Assembly (NCBI RefSeq): GCF_014805625.2
Contig: NW_023998540.1
Location: 688,572 to 752,571, forward strand
Source: Glossina fuscipes
Taxonomy: Eukaryota; Arthropoda; Insecta; Diptera; Glossinidae
Direction of reading: 5' to 3'
Length of the DNA: 64,000 nt
Shown here: one piece after another, positions 48,947 through 60,625 of the stretch
Layout of the letters: each line of letters begins with the position of its first letter
How positions within the stretch are numbered: the first letter of the stretch is position 1
Position numbers and translations under genes: made by a program
Notes under the pieces: generated by a model
What the model was told of the DNA's origin: nothing
Database searches by the model: none
Seen by the model: the letters and a program-made list of their open reading frames with translations, nothing else

Positions 48947-49365
48947 AGCCCGCGTGCTTACAGTTACGCATAGAATGTAAGCATCCATAAGTTAGCACAT
49001 TCCAGCATATCCAACTTTGAGTTATGCTTAGAAAATGCTTTGCTATCTGCTGGCAAAGAATTTTTATGCAAATTATACAAGAGTTTTCGACACACGACCG
49101 TACCATATATATATATGTATAACTTATACGTAAGCAAACAAAAAATAAAAGAATAACACAAATTCCAAGCTATGAATCAGTGCATTTACAAACACAAGCA
49201 CCCAAGCATGCATTATCATTTACATATTGTATGAAAACAGACATACATACGCTCTTCGCCACGTATTGATGTAAATGTATATTTAGTAACATTTATGGAA
49301 AATATTAATCTATGCAAATATAATGAAAATATGATGAATTAAAAGGCTTAGACGTCCTTCTTCTT

Positions 49366-49413
49366 TATCTCTCTTTCTCTCTTTCTCTCTCTCTCTCTCT
49401 CTTTCTCTTTCTA
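49366..49413 (+). repeat. (CT)n microsatellite
   Basis: CT-rich polypyrimidine run with TTT interruptions, about 48 nt. Confidence 0.9.
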
Positions 49414-50379
49414 TCTCGGTTTCTTTTCTCACTACTCCGATATCTGATAAACAGTATGCATCATTAATTCCATTAAATAATTTCAAATGAGTTCTCTTAG
49501 ATTTTCACTGCGACCCTTAAAAAATTTTTCGCCCGCTCTCGTAACTCGTACATGTTTAATCACACTTATGTATATTATGTATATGTATAAAAAAAAAAAA
49601 AATAAATAAATTCAAGCACAATTACATAAGCATTTTCATTCATTCATATGTTAGATATTTTATTTACATGTACACGCATTAAAACTGATCAATTTTATTG
49701 ATTTTTTATCAACTGTAAAATATTCAAATTTTCTCTATAAAGAGCTTTTAGTCTTATATGCTTTAAAAGCGCTGAGGAATATCAAGTTAGTCATAACGTT
49801 GGTAACGTGGCAAAGTAATAATCACCAGAAATCATTTTGCGAGGAAATTGTACAATTTTCGTCGGTTTAGATAGTAAATTTGAAAAATTTGGAGAATAAA
49901 ATTTTTTCTTTGAAATTTTACGATTTATACATCAGTCTAAATTAATTTCCTTAAATTGTAAATTGGCACAGATCCTTCAGATACGTTGAAACCAGGTAAT
50001 GTGACTTTCAAGAGTTGAAATCTACATCAATTAGTTAAAGTCTAGTAAAGAGAGAGCAGTAGTCAAAACAGAACAAGTAGAGACTCTTCGAGATTCGCTT
50101 TCAGTCAAGTAAACCTCTCCTTTTTGTTTCTTCTTTTTTTTTTTTATGTTTTGTTACATATACATCTAACTATATAATACCAGTAATATAATGCATTGCC
50201 TTCAGTATCAATATATACAAACTACGATTACGAATACTTTTGATTGCACACAAACCATATTTGCGAGTTAGTCGAAGTATTCGATTTCCTTTAGCAAAAT
50301 ATGCAAAATAATATGCCATTTCCTGTTTTATTGTATACGCATATGCACATGTTTGCATTTATTAATATATATACATGTA

Positions 50380-50427
50380 CATATATATATATATATATAT
50401 TCGTATATATATATATATATATATATA
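50380..50427 (+). repeat. (TA)n microsatellite
   Basis: Two TA runs separated by TTCG. Confidence 0.9.
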
Positions 50428-51595
50428 ACCCATTCATCCGTATAACGTTTGCATGTGAAACATATGAATATTTTAATATATTTTTATTTGACTAATTTTC
50501 CAGCAGATATGTTTATTTCATTAGTGCCATTTAAATGGCTTTTTCTGTATTATTTTTCAAGATCTTAATCCTAGCACTTTTTAAAATATTAAATAACAAA
50601 AACAAAAAAAAATATATAAATAAATAAATAAAAACCATTTATATATCTATATAAAGTATGTACATGCATGTATGTACATACTAACTAAATAGATTGCCTA
50701 CACTTTAAAGCAATTCATTTTAATATTTGAAATAATTTTCGTTGCCTACTTGCATGTACAATAAAAATCTGTTTAAGTATTAAGCCAATAAAAATGAAAT
50801 TTAAACAAAGGTTTTACTTAATTATAAAACTTGATTGGATTCAAGCATATATGATATATATGAATATTCAATGCAAGTTCTATTGACAATTTATTTCTTT
50901 AAGGCTCGAATCTATCAAATTTAATCGAAAATAAGAAAGATAGATGGAAGAACAATATAGGATATGCTGCTTATTGTACGAAGAAGTTTTTGCCTTTGTC
51001 AAATCTCTCTAATTGTATGACATGGAAAACTAATGCCTTTGATGATCATGGAGATCTTTATACTTTAAATAATTCTATGGATATAATTAGTAATTAGTTA
51101 AAGTTTCAAAAAAAAAAACAATCAAACAACAAATTTCGTACAACCAGATTATTTCAGTGAGCATATAATCACTTATTTACCACATCAAGCGTTAATGCAA
51201 TATCAAGCGATAAAATAATGGATGGATAAAAAATTTCTTCACGAAATTCGATGCTCCTGAGTTTCCGATTCCTGAAAATTAATTAATTAATGTTCATAAT
51301 ACATGTATAAGCAAGATTAGCTGTAGGTCGGAAAAATACCTACATCCACGATGTGTAAATGAGAATATTTTAATTTGTTTTTGTTATTAGGATCACGTTA
51401 TCATTGCCTTAAGGGGGAAACGCTAATAAGCATTTCTGCAGTTGAAATTTGTAGTAAAGTAAATTAATATATTGCGCTGAAAATTCCCTTCACGAAAAGA
51501 CGTACATAATAGATTTTTAGGTGAACATTATATGCTCGTAATATCTCCCCCTCTTCTCATTTTTTTCTTTATGTTAAAGAAGGCGAATGTGTGTA

Positions 51596-52193
51596 CGTGG
51601 ATTGGTTGAAAAGTTTTCGATCTGAAGAAATGAAAGAAAAATGAAAAAAAAAGCAATATCGGACTATCATTAAGTGATTGTTTGTGAAAAACAATACAAC
51701 CATGGGGACTCTTAACGGTTATCTATCACGGCGGAACTTCAGATGACTGAATTCAAACCTAGCCGCACTAGTTTGGCTAACGACCTAACCCTGTAATCAA
51801 TGATGAATACATTGCTCAACATGATGCTGAATGAGAATCGAGTTAAGGTTAAAGAAATAGTAGAGGCTAACAACACGTCCGTACAAATTGAACTAATGTC
51901 CGCGATAGCTAAAGGCATATTCGATGTCTGTAATGTCAAACTGGTGTGAATGGAATTTCTATTTATTTCCGCCCCATAACAATCATTATCTGTTTGTAAA
52001 TATGCGAGGCATGCTAAAATTAGAAAGCTTTCGATCAAGCGATGAGTATATTGTGGAGACTTAAGGGTATTTTAGGATCCTGTTAGATATTGTTCTATAA
52101 AAAAACTAAGCTCTAGGGAAACATTGTATCATTCCTGCAAAACAATAGTAACGAATAAAGTTAAATCTTTCGGAACTTTTCAGCCAACGCTCG
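51596..52193 (+). mobile_element. Mariner-like element, internally deleted, with N-terminal transposase relic
   Basis: TA at 51594-51595 is followed by CGTGGATTGGTTGAAAAGTT. The other end, reverse-complemented, begins CGAGCGTTGGCTGAAAAGTT after a TA at 52194-52195, so imperfect inverted repeats of about 28 bp bound 598 bp. Inside, the plus strand reads TEFKPSRTSLANDLTL, stop, SMMNTLLNMMLNENRVKVKE then IVEANNTSVQIELMSA. This parallels the paired helix-turn-helix DNA-binding part of mariner transposases (EFKRGRTSxNDEP...ENIxxIHxMVLxxRRxKVREIxEAxxIS). The catalytic domain is missing. The 99-codon minus-strand frame at 51739-52038 is its shadow. Confidence 0.82.
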
Positions 52194-52512
52194 TACATAT
52201 GCTTTGAAACAGATTTTACTACAAATTATTTTTATTAATAAAGAGATACTTGCACGTACATGCGGTATACGTTTGTCATAGAAATATTATTATTTGTGCC
52301 GTTCTTACACACGTACACCCATTTATTTTACGCCATTTTTAGCATCGTGCGGGGATTATCATGTAGTTGCCGTCATGAAAATATTTTACGCTTGCTATGT
52401 ACGTATGTATTCATAAGAGTAGCAAATATCCTAACGGTTTAATCGAAACTAAATAAATTTCATAATAATATCAATTTCAATGCTAACATAATCAATAATA
52501 ATCAATAATAAT
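52194..52512. other. Gene-less DNA
   Basis: A+T-rich spacer ending in AATCAATAATAATC units directly before the SINE-like copy. Confidence 0.5.
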
Positions 52513-52690
52513 CCGCCTGAGTAGCCGAATAGGCAAAGAGTCTCGACTAACAAGTCAATGGTTGTGCGTTCAAATCTCAAGTGTGGTAGAATTTTCAATT
52601 AAGTCGATAGATAGCCTTAGATGCTAGTGCTCTAAGACTGCTTTAGTCTTAGAATTTATTCTCTGATTAAATTAATAATAATACTTTTAT
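52513..52690 (+). repeat. SINE family S, most complete copy
   Basis: A tRNA-like head, CCGCCTGAGTAGCCGAATAG then GCAAAGAGTC (A box of Ser/Leu-tRNA type), is followed about 40 nt on by GCGTTCAAATCTCAAGTGTG (B box). A body then contains GATAGCCTTAGATGCTAGTG and CTCTAAGACTGC. The tail is rich in AAT. This is the usual head-body-tail layout of tRNA-derived SINEs. No clear target duplication; AAT-rich DNA on both sides hides it. Confidence 0.7.
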
Positions 52691-53187
52691 TAATAATAAT
52701 TATAATAAGTTGACCATGGAAGTGCTAATAAATGGACGAATGCCTGAGAAGAATTTCCGAGTATAATGAGAGATATATATGTCTCTAATTAGAATTGTAA
52801 CTGTATTCAAGCGTAATTTCGTTAAACGCACTAGAAATAGAAACTATTTTATGTTAACACCGAATATGTCTATTGTGTGTGTACGCTCTGTAGCTATTTT
52901 CATAGAATTGATTACTCATAAATTATTTTTTTTTTTTAACATTTCTTGGTTGCTTTGAGGTTGACTATTAAATTGAAATTAAAATGTTTTACTGTAAATA
53001 TAAAGAATTTACGGTTAGTTTTTTTTTTTTTTTTTTTTGCTTTGCTCAGGTGATTATATTCATCATTATTTATGATTTATTTATTTGGACATTTTGCCAC
53101 ATTTTGTCAATTGATTTATCGGTTTTTAATTAATATTTTATATGCTTATTCACTTAAATTCACAAATGCAATTTGCGTAATAGGAAA

Positions 53188-53188
<1 letters not shown>
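52691..53188. other. Gene-less DNA
   Basis: Poly-T tracts at 52927-52939 and 53020-53038; nothing else recognised. Confidence 0.5.

Positions 53189-53236
<48 letters not shown>
53189..53236 (+). repeat. (CA)n microsatellite, about 24 units
   Basis: The longest pure dinucleotide run of this type in the window. Confidence 0.95.
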
Positions 53237-53240
<4 letters not shown>

Positions 53241-53754
53241 AGGAAAAAGTGAAAGTAGACTCACTTTGCCATTGCCTTGCTACAACAACAAGCAACATAA
53301 ACATCCTAATGTATATGTATTTACTTAAATATTATTAAATGATGCAATCAACTATTTGTGCTCGCTGGTGCGGAAGTTAGTCAGCTTTTTGATGAAACTT
53401 TCAAAATTGCAATGGAAGAATTACTAAACTGCAAGTGATAGTTTTTAGTCTTAATCAAATTGCAAAGATAAAGATGTATTCGGTTAGCCTTCCGTTCAAC
53501 GTTTAATAAAACTTACAAAGTCACAATAAATTATTAATTAGAAAAATGGCAATTAAATCATTTATTCTTCGTTGTGTTCGACAGAAATGATCCGCATTTA
53601 AAAGCTTCTTCATATGATTTTTTATAAAAGAATCAAAGCATTTTCTAACACATATATTCCTTATACCCCAATCATATGAAAAAAACATTTTTGTGAGTTA
53701 GCAACGTCTCTCCATTCGCCTTTCTATGTGTTCACCATGTCCTGGCATATATAT

Positions 53755-53960
53755 CATCGATAAGAAGTATGCATAAAAGGGTCAATGGAACACAACTACT
53801 TGTTACTGTGAAACATTTATTGACCTAGCAATGTCTGTCTGTCCGTCTTCCCACATAGTTACTCTGCCGTATTATCTCATCACCAAGAAATACAAAAAAG
53901 GGGATCCATGAAACACAACTAATTGATACAGTGAAAGGTTCTGCCTGTCCGTGGACTGAT
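53755..53960 (+). repeat. Imperfect tandem duplication, unit about 120 bp
   Basis: Unit 1 has ATCGATAAGAAGTATGCATA, AAAGGGTCAATGGAACACAA, CTACTTGTTACTGTGAAACA and GTCTGTCTGTCCGTC. Unit 2 has CATCACCAAGAAATACAAAA, AAGGGGATCCATGAAACACA, ACTAATTGATACAGTGAAAG and CTGCCTGTCCGTG in the same order. The second unit is diverged. Confidence 0.65.
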
Positions 53961-54624
53961 CTCATTAATGTAGACAGAAAACTAAAACCTGGCATCGTTG
54001 GTTTCACGTGAAAGGAACAAATCATATCCAAGAAATGCTGTCAGTTGTTCACGAATAAATATCAAAAGACGTAGAAAACTGAGCTTGTAAAACTTACCGA
54101 GAATAACTTTTGGTAGATATACGGCCCTAGAATTCATTTCAAATATTTATGAGAAGCATTTAAGTGTTGTATCGTCCAAGTATGCTCGACCTTTGCAGAA
54201 ATCCTTGCACCTTTTGCACAACATTTTGAAATGGTAAGTATCCAAGATTCGTTATCTACTCAACTTAAACAAATATTCTAATAGTTCCCTTCAGACCTCC
54301 TAAGGTATGCAAATTTTCTGCTTATTTTATGTCTTTTTACCTACACGCATCAAATATATTCTAATTTAGATGAACTATATTTGGAAATATTTGTTATGGT
54401 CAAAGCTGAATACATTTATTATTTTAGTTTATGGATATATTATCAATTGACAACCGACAAACTAACTGTCAAATTACTGTTATTAGAATGTCATCACATG
54501 GCTGGAAGATAAAAACCACTAGTAACTGCGAACGACAAGACTACTGTGTCATATATAACATGACAGCTGTAATAAACGAATATTCAGCGCCAGTTTAAAT
54601 TGGACGCAGCAACACAAACATACC

Positions 54625-54630
<6 letters not shown>

Positions 54631-54663
<33 letters not shown>
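54631..54663 (+). repeat. (TA)n microsatellite
   Basis: About 16 TA units. Confidence 0.9.
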
Positions 54664-54665
<2 letters not shown>

Positions 54666-55911
54666 TTACATATGTATGTATGCATGTATGAATATTTGTT
54701 TGTTTGTCTGCATGTGCGTGTGTGGTTTGTCGATTAGACAGCTGTCATTATAAAGCCTCATTAATAACCGCTGGCAGATAGTTAAAATGGTTTTTTTCGT
54801 GTTCAACCGCCACCGCCATCGCCACCGATAATAATGAAAGTCCCTAAGCTTTTAAAAATTACTGCTGACATCATTACTATTTCATTTATTTTAAATTGAT
54901 TCCGACACAGAAATAGCAATGAAAGTTTAGAATATAATATAATATATATAAATAAAAGAAAAAAAAACGAAGAAAAACAAAACAAATATACTTTTAAAAA
55001 AGTGTACAACAATAATAACTGCTTGCATACAAAAAATATCAGAAATTTTTTTGTTTAAAGAAAACGGAAATTTTATTTAAAAGTGTTGACAGTTGACAAA
55101 TTGCTTAAGCAAATAACCGACCAAAGGAAATTTACATTAACACGATGAAAAGAAAGATAATCCATTTACATAGACACACATGCCAGCACGCACAAATATT
55201 TGTCTCTAAAGGTATTTATTTGGTTTGAAACCGTAAAAAATGTAAGAATTTTTACTTAAATACTATAATGCAATGCTTACAATACCCAACAAATCTATAT
55301 AATGCACATAAAGGCCTTAAACTAGAATATGTCGTCGCTGAAAGAATCATAAAAATAAAATTCAATCAAAAAAGCTCAAGGAGTTAAAATGTTCATCGAG
55401 TCAAATCGAGTGAAACTAGTGACTCGGTGAGCTTCATTCGTTCTTCCTCTGATTTGCTTGATAGAAACGTAAGATTCTTGGCATATTTACCTATTCTATG
55501 TTCTTCTTCTTCCATGGCAAGCCAGCGAATCGATAACAAATAATTTCACTGTTGAGTGAACAAGGTTCAGTGCGAATTCTTTCTCATTCTACCTATCTAT
55601 CTGTCTATCTGTCTGTCTTCTTCTTCTATTGCTAGGCTAATGAAGCTTTTTTGATAACAAACAGTTTCAGCTTTTCATGGCCTACTAGTCAATAGAGAAA
55701 ATTTTGAAATGGGCGATATCCTCAACCAAATGCCATTCGATAGCAAACATAGATTCAATATTTAACTCAGGCACCAGTAGTTAATCACGAGCAACCAGAA
55801 GATAGATGGAAACTTAGGCCCATGATCGCATTTGTGCAAAGATATTATATAAGATAGTAAAATGAATAGAATTAATCACATGAATAAATAAATATGGCCA
55901 TTCAATCTGTA

Positions 55912-55917
<6 letters not shown>

Positions 55918-55944
<27 letters not shown>
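55918..55944 (+). repeat. (TA)n microsatellite
   Basis: About 13 TA units. Confidence 0.9.
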
Positions 55945-55951
<7 letters not shown>

Positions 55952-57009
55952 GCGTGTGCCTGCGTGCTTGTACACTGTTGCATTCAAGATTAACTCAAAG
56001 GCGCCTATACTTAGTCGCTTTATATATGCACTCTTTAACTCCTTAATTACTTTAGGGCTGTGAAGAGTGTACGCGTCATAAACAAAATAAAATGTATACG
56101 AGAGATAAAATTAACTATTTATGATAAAAAAGCACGACTTGTCTGCTGGTTTCTTGGAAAATGTCGTTATTGAAAAGCAAAACTTTTACTATATTTGTAT
56201 GAAATGTAATATAGAAAAATAAATTTGTGGGAGAATTTAAATTACAAAACGGAAAATTTCAATTAAATAGACCGACACTTTCTAATCCCAATTTTAATGC
56301 GTTCTTTTTTTTATATATATAAACACAAATATATATACACACAAATCATATATTTTTTTAAAATGTAATTCGAAATAATCAAAGTTCGAATGAGCTTCAA
56401 GGAATCGTCCCGGCAAAATTTGGGGTAAGGGAACATTGCACTCACAAAGCCGTGCAATCGAAATAACAATTAAACACACGTATGGACAGACATGGACGGA
56501 CTAGTGCATGCGTAAACTTGTTTAAATAGATTCAGAATTTGAAACTAACCAAAAACACATATATATACTTTAAAGCTTTCCTGAAGCTGCCTTCCAGCCG
56601 TTCCAAACGTTTCAATAAAGAATGATATATTGATGTTCTGTAATATGGAATACGCGTGGAGGTACTGTAACATCTCTCATACAAATACTAATTTTTATAC
56701 TTGTGTAGTTACAGTTTGTAAGTAATTAGCAAAAGAACCCTTTGTTGTTGTTTTCGAAAGCAGACACATTCTCAGTTCACTTCCTATTGTAAAAAAGATC
56801 ATTCGAACAAGTTACTTAAAACGTGTACAGTTGCTTTTTTTCGTCAATATTTAACGCGAATGCGACTCTTTTTAATTTTCATTTTATAACTAAACTTTAC
56901 TTACATATGTATACCTGTTTACTATTTTTTTACACACGTATTTTTATTAAAAAATGTATTTATAGCCATATACCTACCATGTTTGGTATATTAAGCGTTC
57001 GCGGACGTA

Positions 57010-57118
57010 TAATACAGACAGAAGGACTTGAGCTAGACTCATCTTTTATTATACCGATCAATTGATAATCACTTTTCGAATCAATCTAAGCACGTCCGTC
57101 CATCTGTCTGTCTCTAGT
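57010..57118 (-). repeat. Dispersed repeat R1, minus-strand fragment
   Basis: Plus strand reads AGAAGGACTTGAGCTAGACT then TTTTCGAATCAATCTAAGCA and CGTCCGTCCATCTGTCTGTC. The copy at 59765-60070 has AGAAGGACTTGAGATAGATT, TTTCTGAATCGAACTAAGCT and CATCTATCTGTCCGTCC at equal spacing, and reverse-complemented both match the right part of R1. Confidence 0.65.
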
Positions 57119-57389
57119 TGAAAAAAACGATTCATTTGTCGATGTGAACGCGATTCTTTATTTAGTTTTTTATTGGCGCTCATGTGTCCTTCAAGCCATT
57201 ACAACGTATTGTAATAAATTAAAATATCTGCCATAGATGGAAAAAGAAAGTAGAGTTATATAAAATGTTTTTAAACAATCTGAAGTGAAAGAAAAGAAAA
57301 TTCAAGGTAAAGAGCAAAAAAAAGAAATTAAGAAGTTAACTAGGCCAGTAGGGAAGGTGAGAAAGCACATACCACACATTAACACTTTC
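57119..57389. other. Gene-less DNA
   Basis: A+T-rich spacer; the lower part (57336 on) may include the 3' end of the adjacent RT relic. Confidence 0.4.
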
Positions 57390-58170
57390 GTCCAATACTA
57401 AATAACTAGCTAATCGCATTATTAGCGGCGAACACTTACGTCTGTAAGTGAGACAAGACCGTCTAAACTGTTGCAACTCTCTAGGCAGGGAATTATAAGC
57501 TCGTATAACTCTTAACTGAAAGGCCTTAGACCAAAGAGCACGTAGCTCGAGGAATTTACCAACGATTATTACGGGCTGACCTACTAAAAGAAAAGAGATT
57601 AAAACCTCCTTCGATCCTCGTCGTAGGATAATGTTGTAAAGGTTAAGCAGAAGTGTAACTTTAATAAAATTAACGAAGGAAAAACCTGAAAAACGTAAAA
57701 CATAACCTGAGATAATGTTATGCCGCCTCAAGAAGAACGTGTATTTAATTATATAATTACATAGTACTCTCAATTGCTTTGAGTTTGGAATATTCGGGTA
57801 TAAGGGTATAATTTATAGGTGGCATAATTGAAGCTATGACCAATCTAACTTTGATTTGAATGACATGACAATGAAGAAAAGTCTCTAAGTAGAAATTAAC
57901 CCAAGGGTGCATCAAAGCCCTTATTATCGATAATTATGCCCAGGCATTTCAAGCGATTTATAATTTCAACATTGTCACTACCTACCCTTGGACCGAAATT
58001 TATATGTATGTTCGGGCGTCGACAAATTATCGCATAGATGTCAGCCCAATTCACCTCAAGCTCAGTCAGACAGTCCGAACCTTAGCCTATATTAGCTTAA
58101 CATCGTTATCAACGCTAAGCCCAAATAAAATCTGCAAATCATCTGCAAACGCATGGGCCCTACATGAAGC
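57390..58170 (-). pseudogene. Decayed reverse transcriptase of a second non-LTR family (L2)
   Basis: The minus strand starts with AHAFADDLQILFGLSVDNDV KLI, which holds the catalytic FADD box, at about 58165-58090. Next comes FGPRVGSDNVEIINRLKCLG IIIDNKGFDAPLG (the xxLGxxID segment after the palm). Within the 145-codon frame at 57336-57773 follow ISGYVLRFSGFSFVNFIKV, then FQLRVIRAYNSLPRELQQFR and RSCLTYRRKC, the C-terminal tail common in non-LTR reverse transcriptases (RxxNSLPxELR...FxRR). Stops and frameshifts interrupt it. The RT upstream of FADD is lost: a 28S rRNA fragment begins about 190 bp further right. Its sequence differs from family L1. Confidence 0.85.
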
Positions 58171-58351
58171 TAGATTAGACATATTAATTTCTACTCATGG
58201 CGAGTATACGCGTCATAAACTCATAAAGGTTTAAGGATCATTGCAAATTTAATCGATATATATATCGTTCGATTTAAAGAATTTTCGTAAATTAAACGAG
58301 TTACTTAATTAAAATTCATAAATCTCATTTTAAAGAAGAGCATGACATTTA
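58171..58351. other. Spacer between RT relic and rRNA fragment
   Basis: A+T-rich with a CGATATATATATCG palindrome at about 58253-58266; no motif of RT domains 1-4 seen. Confidence 0.4.
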
Positions 58352-58736
58352 CTGTTGTGTCGATATTTTCTCCTCGGACCTTGAAAATTTATGGTGGGGT
58401 CACGGAAACTTCTCAACAGGCCGTACCAATATCCGCAGCTGGTCTCCAAGGTGAAGAGTCTCTAGTCGATAGAATAATGTAGGTAAGGGAAGTCGGCAAA
58501 TTAGATCGGTAACTTCGGGATAAGGATTGGCTCTGAAGATTGAGATAGTCGGGCTTGATTGGGAAGCAATAATATGGTTTATGTACTCGTTCTGGGTAAA
58601 TAGAGATTTTCGGATCTTGTTCCTCGGATAGCAGTTACGTAACCAATTGTGGAACTTTCTTGCTAAAATTTTTAAGGGATTATCGCAAGATATATTCTTT
58701 TTAAATTATAACGATTATCAATTAACAATCAATTCA
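58352..58736 (+). rRNA. 28S rRNA fragment (partial pseudogene)
   Basis: About 385 bp with long runs characteristic of the 3' half of insect 28S rRNA: TCCTCGGACCTTGAAAATTT, GGTGGGGTCACGGAAACTTC, TCTCCAAGGTGAAGAGTCTC, GGTAAGGGAAGTCGGCAAAT and TAACTTCGGGATAAGGATTG, then the A+T-rich dipteran variable part ending CAATTAACAATCAATTCA. Beyond 58736 the match stops abruptly where functional 28S would continue with the AACTGGCACGG region. Only a slice is present, so it cannot be a working rRNA gene. Recognised from memory of insect 28S; identity level not computed. Confidence 0.88.
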
Positions 58737-59764
58737 AAATTCATAAAGAATGAACGGACAAGTCGACTTGACATTTTACACTCATCAAGAGTTCTTGCAG
58801 TCTTAAAGAAAAAAGAGAAAATTAGTAAAAAGTCTACAAATCTTTTAGAGATTGAGTTAAAATAATTTAAGGACTATTATCAATTATTTCTCTAGTTATA
58901 TTATTTTTTTGCTTTTTTTCGTTTTTGTGTTAATGAAAAAAAGAAAAAAAAGAATCTGCTCACTCATCTTTGAGGGTGTAAAAACAAATGCTTCATGATT
59001 ACCACAACATTTCAATTGCCAAAGGCGCTCTTTAGTTTGAAAAAATGTTTCCAAACAGTTTTGGCAGCGGTAGGACCAGCAACAACAGCAGCAGCAGTTG
59101 CAAATTCTGTTTTGAAAAAAGCAGAGTAAAACAAACAAAAGCAACAATTGAATGAACTTTCTTTCCATTTCTTAATATTATAATGTTCTTTCACAAACAT
59201 TCATTCAAAGCTGGCTGCCAGTGTAAATAGGGTTAAATAGTTGATGAGAACTTTTAAAAAACAATCACTAGAACGAATAAGCAGTGAAATGGAGAAGAAG
59301 AAAGATAAAAAAAAAAAAACGAATAAAAAAACTGTTTACAAAAAAAACTATGGTTTTTACACTTTATGCAAATGAAAACTTCGAACATAATCGTTAAAGA
59401 AAAAAACAAATTACATTATGAGTTTTTATTTAGTTATATAATTATATGAAATTATTATTAAATTTCAAACCATATATATGTATATATATGTATATATATT
59501 TATATATATGTGCGAACATTACCTATTTATTTATTATTTTGTTTTTTTGTTTTCTTACTATATAATAAAAACATATTTGCAAAATATTACCTTAACACTT
59601 TTTTGTTTTTATAATTTTTTTATAATCGCAAATTTCTTAACTTAATTCATTTTTATTGAATCCATAATTATTATTAATAAAAAAAAAATTTCAAACAATA
59701 AGGCTTTGAATAAATATGTATGGATTTGCTTATTAAGAGTTAAATTTTTATTAAAACATTTTTT
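58737..59764. other. Gene-less A+T-rich DNA
   Basis: No gene. AGCAACAACAGCAGCAGCAG triplets near 59080-59100, poly-A near 59310, and ATATATGT runs at 59472-59512. Confidence 0.55.
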
Positions 59765-60070
59765 TATACCGTACCTCAGCGCGCTACAAGGGCATATTAT
59801 GTTTGTGAGGATATATACAGCGCCTAGAAGGACTTGAGATAGATTCGTCTCCCGCTACACCGGTTGATCGACTCATGGCCACTTTCTGAATCGAACTAAG
59901 CTTGACCACCCATCTATCTGTCCGTCCGACTTGTTGTCTTTTGCTCAGCCTGCATACATGCTGCACTTTTTGAGATACGTCGATGCAACTTGATACACCG
60001 ACCTGTTTTGGCGCAAACATTAGTGCTATTGCAAATTGTTCGGATCGAAGCACTTTTTCGGCCATTTCAT
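59765..60070 (-). repeat. Dispersed repeat R1, minus-strand copy
   Basis: Reverse-complemented it reads GCGCCAAAACAGGTCGGTGT, then ATCAAGTTGCATCGACGTAT, CTCAAAAAGTGCAG, GGACGGACAGATAGATGGGT, GATTCAGAAAGTGGCCATGA, CAAGTCCTTCTAGGCGCTGT and ATCCTCACAAACATAATATG, ending TTGTAGCGCGCTGAGGTACG then GTATAA. Each block has its counterpart in the same order in the copy at 27632-28081. The 93-codon minus-strand frame here is fortuitous. Confidence 0.75.
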
Positions 60071-60424
60071 ATAAAAAGCGCTATTGTTAAATGCCCTTAT
60101 ATTAATAACTGTATTAAGCAAAGTACTGTAGCGTATTAAATGATAGCCCATAGCGCCCTATAATGTTTTTACTTGTTGTATGCTCATGCAAACTGCGCAT
60201 AATAATGACTTTATGTGAAAGTGTTTTAATATTTAATTTTATTCGTCTGTATGTTACTGAATAATACTGATGTTATCAAGAGTGTTTAATTAAAACACAA
60301 AAGAATAATAAGTAAAAACATTATAGCAAACCCCGACCCACTATTAAATATTCTACATCATCCTACAATTACTGTCCATCCCATAATAACTTTCGAAAAT
60401 AAAGCTTAATAGGGGAACCGATTC
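60071..60424. other. Gene-less DNA
   Basis: Nothing recognised; may include the outer part of the next R1 copy. Confidence 0.45.
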
Positions 60425-60625
60425 GCCACATTTTCGATAGCCTTCGTTCTTGGATGAAAGGACGTCAGTGTCAGCGGATTTCATTAATACGTCTCAAAAA
60501 TTACGTCCTGCCGATCGAACACATGAACAGATATCAAACGGACAGACAAGCCAATCGGGTCAATCTTAAGCCCTTCCATGTATTTATACTCTGCATCACA
60601 AGTGTCGTGTGGGTATGAAATGAAA
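60425..60625 (+). repeat. Dispersed repeat R1 copy
   Basis: Reads AGCCTTCGTTCTTGGATGAA, then GGACGTCAGTGTCAGCGGAT TTCAT, then CGTCTCAAAAATTACGTCCT, then GGACAGACAAGCC, and ends TATACTCTGCATCACAAGTG. It lies head to head with the minus-strand copy at 59765-60070. Confidence 0.7.

Larger units (their letters stand above)
47672..51595. other. Gene-less DNA, microsatellite-dense
   Basis: No gene. Many TA, CA, TGCA and CT tracts, purine-rich AATAAA runs at 48045-48085, and several short tyrosine/histidine-rich chance frames. Confidence 0.6.
53961..57009. other. Gene-less DNA
   Basis: No gene. TA microsatellites (54631-54663, 55918-55942), a (CTAT/CTGT)n run near 55590-55615, and A+T-rich spacer. 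A short repeated word (GCTTTTTTGATAACAAACAG at 55646, CGATAACAAATAATTTCACT at 55531) hints at a decayed duplication near 55500-55680. Confidence 0.5.

Noticed and set aside
51739..52038. 99-codon minus-strand frame
   Set aside because: It is antisense to the mariner transposase relic, which explains the sequence better.
6219..53236. CRISPR-like regular repeats
   Set aside because: The regular arrays are microsatellites or non-spaced tandem repeats in a eukaryotic genome; no repeat-spacer structure.
58352..58736. Functional 28S rRNA gene
   Set aside because: Only about 385 bp of a gene of several kilobases is present, ending abruptly.
59784..60065. 93-codon minus-strand frame (MAEKVLRSEQ...)
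   Set aside because: It falls inside an R1 repeat copy; equivalent positions in other copies have no conserved frame.
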